Shown here: piece after piece, positions 1 through 4,792 of the stretch
How the letters are laid out: the number at the start of each line of letters is the position of its first letter
How positions within the stretch are numbered: position 1 is the first letter of the stretch
NCBI GenBank assembly: GCA_030150795.1
Contig: JASLFF010000315.1
Span: 1-5,833, forward strand
Direction of reading: 5' to 3'
Length of the DNA: 5,833 nucleotides
DNA from: Terriglobales bacterium
GTDB lineage: Bacteria; Acidobacteriota; Terriglobia; Terriglobales; Gp1-AA117
Program-made: the position numbers and the translations under genes
The notes under the pieces: model-generated
What the model was told of the DNA's origin: nothing
Databases searched by the model: none
The model's input: the letters and a program-made list of their open reading frames with translations, nothing else

Positions 1-1113
1 CAAGCGCTAATTGCCACTCAGTCTGAAAATCCACAAGCTCGGTTTGATCTCGGATTCGCCCAAAGCCATCAGGGCAAAACCGCAGAAGCCATCGCCTCAT
101 ACAAGAAAGCTACGCAATTCGATCCTAAGTGGTTTGAAGCGCAGCAGAATCTCGGACTCGCGCTCGCCAAGTCGGGCGACCTCAACGCAGCAGCCAGCGC
201 ATTAAGAACTGCTGTCACTCTCAAGCCGATCGTTGGCGGCCAGCAGGCTCTCGCTGCCGCATGGCTCTCGCTGGCACAGGTAACGGAAGAAAACGCGCCG
301 CAAGAATCTCTAGCCGCCTACCAAAAAGCCGTTGAACTCGATCCCGCAAATTCTGAAGCTCAGCTCGGCGCCGCCCACATGGCGGAGCGCTCCGGCAATG
401 CAGCCGCGGCTGAGCAGCAATACCTCAAGCTCGCAGCAGCCGGCAACAATGACAGCGTCGAACGTCTCATCAGTCTCTACCTCACCCAAAAACGCTTTGC
501 CGACGCTGAATCCTGGCTGCACAAATACATCTCCGCCAATCCGCAGAACAGCGCTGCGCAACTTCAGTTAGGCAAGCTACTGGCTGCTGAGGACAAGCCG
601 CAGGAAGCCATCGCCGCTCTTGAGCCGCTTTACAAGGCTTCTCCCGACCCCAGGATTGCTCGTGATCTCGCCAGCCTCTATTTAGAAACCAAGCACTACC
701 CTGCCGCCGCCGATCTGCTTCGGCCACTGATCGTGCAAAGTCCTGCAGACGCTCAACTTCATCTGGATTACGGCACTGCTCTCATGCATCAGCTCAAGTA
801 TGCTGAAGCACAAGCGGTTTTGCTTAAGGCGGTCCAGCTCGATCCCAATCTTGTGCAAGCATATTCCGATCTGGCCTATGCCGCGGACCAAAACAAGAAT
901 TACCAGCTCACCATTCGTGCCCTCGATGCGCGCGCCAAACTTCAGCCGGAAACCCCAGGCACGCTCTTCCTTCGCGCCACCGCTTACGATAATTTAAGGA
1001 TGTACAAACCTGCGGCGGAAAACTATAAGCTTTTTCTGAAGGCCGCTGCGGGTAAATTCCCTGATCAGGAGTTTCAAGCCCGTCACCGGCTCAAGGCGAT
1101 TCTACCGGACTAA
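1..1113 (+). CDS. TPR-repeat protein, 5' end outside window
   Basis: The frame is open from the first base and ends at TAA 1111-1113, giving 370 visible residues; the start lies upstream of the window. Nearly the whole visible part is about ten tandem tetratricopeptide repeats of roughly 33-34 residues. Clear ones are at visible residues 11-42 (ending QFDP), 43-76 (ending TLKP), about 84-115 (ending VELDP), 116-148, and on to one ending QLDP and a last one near 320-355. The small-residue/aromatic pattern of TPR helices A and B and the closing Pro are evident. TPR superhelices are protein-protein interaction scaffolds; no enzymatic domain is visible. The two genes that follow at 2 nt and at a 4-nt overlap both encode exported proteins, so this one may also act in the envelope, but the N-terminus that would carry a signal peptide is not visible. 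Family confidence is high; the biological role is unknown. Confidence 0.9.
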   Translation, partial: QALIATQSENPQARFDLGFAQSHQGKTAEAIASYKKATQFDPKWFEAQQNLGLALAKSGDLNAAASALRTAVTLKPIVGGQQALAAAWLSLAQVTEENAPQESLAAYQKAVELDPANSEAQLGAAHMAERSGNAAAAEQQYLKLAAAGNNDSVERLISLYLTQKRFADAESWLHKYISANPQNSAAQLQLGKLLAAEDKPQEAIAALEPLYKASPDPRIARDLASLYLETKHYPAAADLLRPLIVQSPADAQLHLDYGTALMHQLKYAEAQAVLLKAVQLDPNLVQAYSDLAYAADQNKNYQLTIRALDARAKLQPETPGTLFLRATAYDNLRMYKPAAENYKLFLKAAAGKFPDQEFQARHRLKAILPD

Positions 1114-1115
1114 CC

Positions 1116-1565
1116 ATGCCAAAATTCTTTTCCATCATCATCCTGCTCGCGCTGTCTTTTGCCGCCAGTGCAGAGCAAAAAACCGTCGACCAGCTAAAGG
1201 CTGAAGCTGAGCACGCTGCTTCTGACCAGCGAGGCCGGCTCTACGCTGAGATAGCGGACAAGCTTGTGCCCGTCGCTGACAAGCAATTTACTGACGGCGA
1301 ATCAGTCAAGGGCCACGCCACCGTGCAGGAGATCCTGCAATATGCCACTAAGGCGCATGATCTCGTGATTGAGTCACGCAAGAAGATGAAGGAAACCGAA
1401 AAATCTCTTCGTGACTGCCACCGCCGTCTGGAAAACATGAAGCGTACGTTGGCTGCGGAAGACCGCCCCAGGGTTGAGGACGTGGAAAAACAATTGGAAA
1501 AACTGACTGAGGACGTGCTTGAATCCATGTTCGCCCCGCCCGACAAAAAGAAGGACCAAAAATGA
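1116..1565 (+). CDS. Small exported helical protein, unknown function (first of pair)
   Basis: A 149-residue protein whose ATG lies 2 nt after the stop of the TPR gene. There is no good Shine-Dalgarno at normal spacing, so translation is probably coupled to the gene before. The N-terminus is a classic Sec signal: Lys3, a hydrophobic core at residues 4-17, and an Ala-Ser-Ala signal-peptidase I site after residue 19, leaving Glu20 as the mature start. The mature part is highly charged and predicted helical, with a coiled-coil-like stretch at about residues 85-135 rich in Glu, Lys, Arg and Leu. It ends in a lysine-rich tail (DKKKDQK). It has one cysteine (in LRDCHRR) and no lipobox. I do not recognise a named family. 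The export signal, the tight spacing and the similar next gene suggest a periplasmic partner of the TPR protein; that is inference. Confidence 0.85.
   Translation: MPKFFSIIILLALSFAASAEQKTVDQLKAEAEHAASDQRGRLYAEIADKLVPVADKQFTDGESVKGHATVQEILQYATKAHDLVIESRKKMKETEKSLRDCHRRLENMKRTLAAEDRPRVEDVEKQLEKLTEDVLESMFAPPDKKKDQK
1551..1555 (+). promoter_or_regulatory. Ribosome binding site AAGGA for second exported protein
   Basis: AAGGA lies 6 nt before the ATG at 1562, inside the end of the preceding coding sequence. It supports the ATG of the overlapping gene as a real start. Confidence 0.6.
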
Positions 1566-2113
1566 AAACTGCTACCAAAATAATTTTCCTGTTGCTGCTG
1601 TTGAGCTTGGCAGCCGCCGCTAAAAGGCGTGATCCCCTTACTGAAGCTGAGGCGGACCAACTGCGTGAAGCCGCCATGGACCCCTACAATCGCATCAAGC
1701 TCATGGTCAAATTTACTGAGGCGCGCCTTACAGCCATTGACCAGGTCCGCCTTGATCCCAAGCAGGCGGCTGATCGCGGCAAGCAGATCCATGACCTGCT
1801 GGAAGATTTCACCAGCCTGATTGATGAAATCAATGACAACCTTGATCAATATGAGTCGCGGCCTCTCAATAAGGATTCCGTCAAGCAATATCACAAGGGC
1901 TTAAAGGAATTAATTGAGGCCGACGCACGCTTTGACATTAAGCTTCAAAATCTCAAGTCGGCCAGTGAAACCGATCCTGTCACTAAAAAAGAGGCCCCCG
2001 ATTTCCGCTTCATTCTGCAGGACGCGATGGATTCACTGAAGTCCAACGCCGATATGGCGCGCGAATACATTGAAACCACGCATGATCAGAAAGATCAGGA
2101 GAAGAAAAAATAG
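1562..2113 (+). CDS. Small exported helical protein, unknown function (second of pair)
   Basis: A 183-residue protein starting at an ATG that overlaps the previous stop (ATGA, 1562-1565), with AAGGA 6 nt upstream; coupled translation is very likely. The signal peptide is clear: Lys2 and Lys6, a Leu-rich core at 7-16, and an Ala-Ala-Ala-Ala run with likely cleavage after residue 20, before KRRD. The mature protein is acidic and amphipathic-helical throughout. Leu/Ile-rich helices lie at about 45-60, 70-100, 110-135 and 150-172, and the tail is lysine-rich (DQEKKK). There are no cysteines and no recognised catalytic motif. The length, charge pattern and tail resemble the preceding gene product, so the two may be diverged paralogues or subunits of one helical assembly. 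I do not recognise the family; function is unknown. Confidence 0.85.
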   Translation: MKTATKIIFLLLLLSLAAAAKRRDPLTEAEADQLREAAMDPYNRIKLMVKFTEARLTAIDQVRLDPKQAADRGKQIHDLLEDFTSLIDEINDNLDQYESRPLNKDSVKQYHKGLKELIEADARFDIKLQNLKSASETDPVTKKEAPDFRFILQDAMDSLKSNADMAREYIETTHDQKDQEKKK

Positions 2114-2121
2114 TTCTTTTA

Positions 2122-2234
2122 CCCCGAGCCATGCGAGGGAGCCCTATTGCCCCAAAAAAGTCTCATGGGTCAAACTTCATTAACTCTGCTGCCAGAGCTA
2201 GGGTAGACGTAGGGTTCCCTCGCTGCGCTCGGGA
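2122..2234. repeat. 113-bp imperfect inverted repeat between genes
   Basis: The arm 2122-2146 is the reverse complement of 2210-2234 at 20 of 25 positions. Matches fall in three blocks: CCCGAGC with GCTCGGG (2123-2129/2227-2233), GCGAGGGA with TCCCTCGC (2133-2140/2216-2223), and CCCTA with TAGGG (2142-2146/2210-2214). The 63-bp centre has a smaller CTCTG/CAGAG hairpin at 2184-2197. The right arm ends 9 bp before the ATG of the metallopeptidase and contains its only weak Shine-Dalgarno-like GGGA, so folding of an RNA through this point could hide that start. No poly-T follows either arm, so it is not a standard terminator. It may be a REP/MITE-like dispersed element. Confidence 0.75.
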
Positions 2235-2243
2235 TTAAACTAG

Positions 2244-2939
2244 ATGACCACCCTCACCCAGATTTTTGAGCAAGCCTATCGCGATCTGCGTCCGCGCACT
2301 CCGGTGCCCGAGTTTGAGGTCCGCTTCTACCGTTTCGCCAACATTAATTGCACCATTCGGCTGCGCCAGGGACGCATCTTTGTCCGCCTCTCAGACCTGC
2401 TGGAAGGCGCGCCCGAGGCGGTACTCTATGCCATCCTGCATATCCTCATCGCCAAGCTCCATCGTAAGCCCGTTGACGCTGCCTACGCAGCGCGTTACCG
2501 CAAATATACGGGCAGCCATGTTATGGCGCAGAAATCGCAGGTCATCCGCCAGCTGCGCGGACGCAAGCGCATTGAGGGTCCTAAGGGCAAACACTACGAT
2601 CTCGACCAGATTTTCGATGACCTGAATCTTCGCTTCTTCCACGGCCTTATGGCCCGGCCGCAAATGACATGGAGCGGCAACAAGGCCCTCCGCAGCCTCG
2701 GCCATTATGATCCCGCGCATAACACAATCGTCGTCAGCCGCGTCTTTGATTCCCCGCGCGTCCCGCTTTATGCCATCGAATACCTTGTCTATCATGAGAT
2801 GCTGCATCTGCGGCATCCGGTTAAGCTCCGCGGCAGCCGGCGCATGGTGCATCCCCCCGCGTTCCAGCAAGAAGAAAAACTCTTCCCGCAATTCAAAGAG
2901 GCACAGCAATTCTTGAAACGCCTGGGCACGTTGGACTAA
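2244..2939 (+). CDS. SprT-like/YgjP-type zinc metallopeptidase, internally duplicated
   Basis: A 231-residue soluble protein without signal peptide. The ATG directly follows an in-frame TAG, so it is the earliest possible start. The C-terminal half carries the zincin motif His184-Glu185-Met-Leu-His188 in the context YHEMLHLRHP, typical of SprT/YgjP-like (WLM/DUF45-related) proteases. His203 in HPPAF is the likely third zinc ligand. The N-terminal half reads as a second copy of the same fold: the LTQIF at residue 4 matches LDQIF at 120, FVRLSD near 46 matches VSRVFD near 164, and the helix around AILHILIAKLH (63-73) aligns with LVYHEMLHLRH (181-191). In the first copy the catalytic Glu has become Ile67 and the second His has become Ala70, so it cannot be an active site. 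Substrate is unknown; SprT relatives act on protein-DNA crosslinks, YgjP relatives are uncharacterised. It ends 81 bp before the regulator gene. Confidence 0.9.
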   Translation: MTTLTQIFEQAYRDLRPRTPVPEFEVRFYRFANINCTIRLRQGRIFVRLSDLLEGAPEAVLYAILHILIAKLHRKPVDAAYAARYRKYTGSHVMAQKSQVIRQLRGRKRIEGPKGKHYDLDQIFDDLNLRFFHGLMARPQMTWSGNKALRSLGHYDPAHNTIVVSRVFDSPRVPLYAIEYLVYHEMLHLRHPVKLRGSRRMVHPPAFQQEEKLFPQFKEAQQFLKRLGTLD

Positions 2940-3010
2940 ACATTCCGCCATGGCTGTAAAAGACCGCAGGTGTTCAGGCCCGGCTTCGTCTCCATAATGA
3001 ATATGGATGT

Positions 3011-3014
3011 GGAG
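3011..3014 (+). promoter_or_regulatory. Ribosome binding site GGAG choosing the Crp/Fnr start
   Basis: GGAG (within GTGGAG) lies 6 nt before the ATG at 3021. The other in-frame starts (GTG 2970, ATG 2997, ATG 3003) have no comparable purine motif, so 3021 is preferred. Confidence 0.5.
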
Positions 3015-3020
3015 TTCGCC

Positions 3021-3713
3021 ATGACCGGCCCACAACTCGCCGCCTTACGGTCGCGGGTCAAATCGCCTTTTCTTGATGGGCTCGCCCCGCATGAGTTGGA
3101 TGAGGTACTGCGCGCCGCCCGGGAGTGCCGGTTCCTCGCTGGCACAGTTCTGGCGTCTCAGGGTACTCCTGCCAACTCATTATTTCTGCTGGTCAGCGGC
3201 AGGGCGCGCTTTTTTATCCTCACGCCGGACGGCCACAAGATCGTGCTCATGTGGCTGCCCGTGGGGGAAGTAGTGGGCGGAGCCGCTTTGCAGAGCAGGC
3301 CTTCCGACTATATCGTCAACACAGAGACCGTAAAAGACAGCACAATATTGGTCTGGGACAAGCCGGCCATCCGCCGACTCGCCATACTCTATCCGCGATT
3401 ACTTGATAACGCGCTGAACATGGCTGCAGAGTACTTCACTTTCTATGTTGCCACGCATGTGGCGCTCACCTGCCACACAGCGCCGCAACGGGTCGCTGCC
3501 ATCCTCGTCAACCTGGCTCAGGGCATTGGACGCAATGTCCCCAAGGGCATGGAGCTGGATGTCACGAATGAAGAGCTGGCGGAGGCCGCGAATGTCACGC
3601 ATTTCACCGCCAGCCGCCTGATCAGCCAGTGGCAAAAACAAGGCATTTTGGTTAAGACCCGTGGCAAGATTCTGCTGCTCTCTCCGGCAAACCTCTTGCT
3701 AGCTGCTGCCTAA
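3021..3713 (+). CDS. Crp/Fnr-family transcriptional regulator
   Basis: With the ATG at 3021 the protein has 230 residues, the usual Crp/Fnr length; in-frame starts at 2970 (GTG), 2997 and 3003 would add up to 17 residues. Residues about 15-125 form the cyclic-nucleotide-binding-like beta roll, with LFLLVSGRARFF near 54-65 and PVGEVVGG at 80-87. A long dimer helix follows at about 126-150, then a winged helix at about 182-225, with TNEELAEAANVT and recognition-helix residues THFTASRL (193-200). In the effector cassette, the positions that hold Arg-Ser in cAMP-binding proteins are Asp96-Tyr97, and the second Glu of the GE..GE pattern is Gly. Classic cAMP binding is therefore unlikely. There are only two cysteines (36 and 151), which excludes an FNR-type iron-sulfur cluster. 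It probably binds DNA as a dimer; effector and targets are unknown. Confidence 0.92.
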   Translation: MTGPQLAALRSRVKSPFLDGLAPHELDEVLRAARECRFLAGTVLASQGTPANSLFLLVSGRARFFILTPDGHKIVLMWLPVGEVVGGAALQSRPSDYIVNTETVKDSTILVWDKPAIRRLAILYPRLLDNALNMAAEYFTFYVATHVALTCHTAPQRVAAILVNLAQGIGRNVPKGMELDVTNEELAEAANVTHFTASRLISQWQKQGILVKTRGKILLLSPANLLLAAA

Positions 3714-3777
3714 ATCGAATCGACTTTGTCATGAAATCTCAGGCTCCTGAGGTTGCCACATTCTTCTGTACTGTGGA

Positions 3778-3797
3778 CGCAGGCGCCCTCGCCTGCG
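3778..3797. repeat. GC-rich perfect hairpin (8-bp stem)
   Basis: CGCAGGCG and CGCCTGCG form a perfect 8-bp stem around a CCCT loop, 64 bp after the regulator stop. Only TTT occurs downstream (3808-3810), after an 10-nt interval, so it is a poor intrinsic terminator. It could still end or stabilise the regulator mRNA, or be one copy of a short dispersed palindrome. A smaller CTCAG/CTGAG hairpin precedes it at 3738-3751. Confidence 0.55.
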
Positions 3798-3861
3798 CTA
3801 GTGGGCCTTTCTGCGGTCTCTCAATGTAAAAATGTCGTCCGGAATTTCCGCCAGACTCTGT

Positions 3862-3875
3862 TTGCGTTATCGCAA
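3862..3875. promoter_or_regulatory. Candidate Crp/Fnr-type operator TTGCG-N4-CGCAA
   Basis: A perfect 5-4-5 dyad (TTGCG TTAT CGCAA), the same geometry as the FNR consensus TTGAT-N4-ATCAA. It lies 149 bp after the stop of a Crp/Fnr regulator and 110 bp before the response-regulator start. A second palindrome, TGCGCGCGCA, sits at 3887-3896. The site is seen; binding by the neighbour is inference. I could not place a convincing -35/-10 pair here. Confidence 0.35.
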
Positions 3876-3974
3876 TGATGGACTAGTGCGCGCGCAACGA
3901 CGCCGTCTGCTAATCCTGCGAACCTTATTTCAGGCCGATATTACGCTAAGAATCGTCGCTGTATCTCGCCTGTC

Positions 3975-3980
3975 AGGAGG
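3975..3980 (+). promoter_or_regulatory. Perfect Shine-Dalgarno AGGAGG deciding a TTG start
   Basis: AGGAGG is followed after 4 nt (TAAT) by an in-frame TTG at 3985. The translation from there begins immediately at the first strand of the receiver domain, so this site, not the in-frame ATG at 3832, marks the start of the response regulator. Confidence 0.75.
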
Positions 3981-3984
3981 TAAT

Positions 3985-4434
3985 TTGCTATCGAATGTTC
4001 GTGTTCTTGTTGTGGACGATTATGCGCCCTGGATGAACTTTGTCTCTGCTGCTCTTGCAGCCACACCCCAAGTTCAGGTGGTGGGTCAGGCCAGCAATGG
4101 GCTGACTGCTCTGCAAAAGGTGGCGGAATTGAACCCTGACCTCGTGGTGCTCGATATCGGGCTTCCTGACATCAGTGGGATTATGGTCGCTCAGCAAATC
4201 ATGGATATGTCGCCTACTGTCCGCATACTGTTCCTCAGTGAAAACACTGCTCCGGAGGTAGTGCGCGCTGCCCTCCGCACCGGCGCTCAGGGTTACGTCG
4301 TAAAATCCTGTGCAGCCCGCGAACTTCTGCCTGCGCTGGATGCCCTCTTGCTCGATTGCTATTTTGTCAGTGCCGCCGCCAACCATTTCGGGCCGGGCGA
4401 CGGTCCACTTTTCGGACGCCTAACTGACGCTTAA
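3985..4434 (+). CDS. Single-domain response regulator (receiver only)
   Basis: Started at the TTG after AGGAGG, the product has 149 residues. An upstream ATG at 3832 would add 51 residues that are Arg-rich and resemble no receiver N-terminus. The receiver (REC) domain spans about residues 4-122. Asp11-Asp12 bind Mg2+, Asp57 in VVLDIGLPD accepts the phosphoryl group, Ser85 in FLSEN is the switch hydroxyl, Tyr104 is the aromatic switch, and Lys107 in YVVKS is the conserved lysine. The sequence is NarL-like (RTGAQGYVVKS, ARELLPAL), but the LuxR-type DNA-binding domain expected after residue 125 is absent. Instead there is a Gly-rich tail of about 20 residues. The AT-rich DNA after the stop shows no remnant of such a domain, so this looks natural rather than truncated. 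It would act by protein-protein contact or phosphorelay. No histidine kinase is in the window. Confidence 0.9.
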   Translation: MLSNVRVLVVDDYAPWMNFVSAALAATPQVQVVGQASNGLTALQKVAELNPDLVVLDIGLPDISGIMVAQQIMDMSPTVRILFLSENTAPEVVRAALRTGAQGYVVKSCAARELLPALDALLLDCYFVSAAANHFGPGDGPLFGRLTDA

Positions 4435-4532
4435 AGCAGTTTTAGTGTTAACGTAAACTTTTTATAACTCGTCATCCCGTCTATGACGACAACGGCCGGT
4501 GTCAAGTCTAAAAAAGACAAACGAGTGCATCG

Positions 4533-4599
4533 CGCTGGAAACGCAGTCAAGGGCGCCCGGGGTTGGCGTTCATCTTGACCCTTGACGGCGTTTCCAGCG
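4533..4599. repeat. Near-perfect 21-bp inverted repeat
   Basis: The arms 4533-4553 and 4579-4599 are reverse complements at 20 of 21 positions (CGCTGGAAACGC, then one mismatch, then GTCAAGGG). The loop is 25 nt. A second copy of CTTGAC at 4574-4579 lets GTCAAG pair in two registers. No T-run follows on the + strand. On the - strand a TTTTTT run lies about 17 nt beyond the stem, too far for a standard terminator. Confidence 0.85.
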
Positions 4600-4613
4600 A
4601 TAGAATCGTGCCG

Positions 4614-4651
4614 GGTTGGAAGCGAAGCGTTCCACAGCTGAGCTTCCAACC
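4614..4651. repeat. Perfect 10-bp inverted repeat
   Basis: GGTTGGAAGC (4614-4623) is the exact reverse complement of GCTTCCAACC (4642-4651), with an 18-nt loop. Pairing can extend outward by CCGG-like bases (GCCG with CGGC) across a 4-nt CTAA/TTAG bulge. It lies 14 bp from the larger inverted repeat and 141 bp beyond the transposase stop. Confidence 0.75.
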
Positions 4652-4792
4652 TTAGCGGCAGGGTTTGCTTTTGTATGTGTGCTCATGACCAAGGGCTCGC
4701 GGTTTTGCTAAATCACTCGGTGTTCCACCAACCATCTATTCGGTCTTTACCGCAGACCATGATTTCTCGTGCAAACTCCCCTCTTCTCCGAC
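4652..4792 (-). ncRNA. Candidate IS1111-type bridge RNA region
   Basis: This is the non-coding stretch immediately downstream of the transposase stop, read on the transposase strand. In the IS1111 group of the IS110 family the guide (bridge) RNA is encoded here, at the right end; in the IS110 group it is upstream of the transposase instead. Small hairpins at 4742-4758 and 4719-4729 are compatible with a structured RNA, but no guide loops can be assigned without the other element end and target site. This is position-based inference only. Confidence 0.25.

Larger units (their letters stand above)
4435..4792. other. 358-bp stretch without a credible gene, rich in palindromes
   Basis: It lies between the convergent response regulator and transposase. 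The first part (4438-4467) is AT-rich; AGTTT/AAACT followed by TTTTT at 4459-4463 could be a weak terminator for the response regulator. A 7-bp hairpin TCGTCAT/ATGACGA lies at 4469-4489. Two larger inverted repeats follow (4533-4599 and 4614-4651, listed separately), then small hairpins GGTG/CACC at 4719-4729 and GGTCT/AGACC at 4742-4758. The right part belongs to the insertion sequence, but the exact element end cannot be fixed from this window. Confidence 0.6.

Noticed and set aside
1241..1894. 217-residue open frame on the - strand
   Set aside because: It lies opposite two well-supported overlapping genes with signal peptides and shows low-complexity Ser/Gln runs and no recognisable domain.
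2391..3035. 214-residue open frame on the - strand
   Set aside because: It is antisense to the metallopeptidase whose HEMLH motif is clear; the antisense translation shows no family signature.
3832..3984. Extension of the response regulator to the upstream ATG
   Set aside because: The extra residues are Arg-rich and unlike any receiver N-terminus, there is no ribosome binding site before 3832, and a perfect one precedes TTG 3985.
4438..4463. Intrinsic terminator after the response regulator
   Set aside because: The stem is only 5 A/T-rich base pairs before TTTTT; too weak to list as a terminator.
4431..4649. 72-residue open frame on the - strand in the intergenic stretch
   Set aside because: It runs through both arms of the palindromes, has no ribosome binding site I can support, and its sequence looks random.
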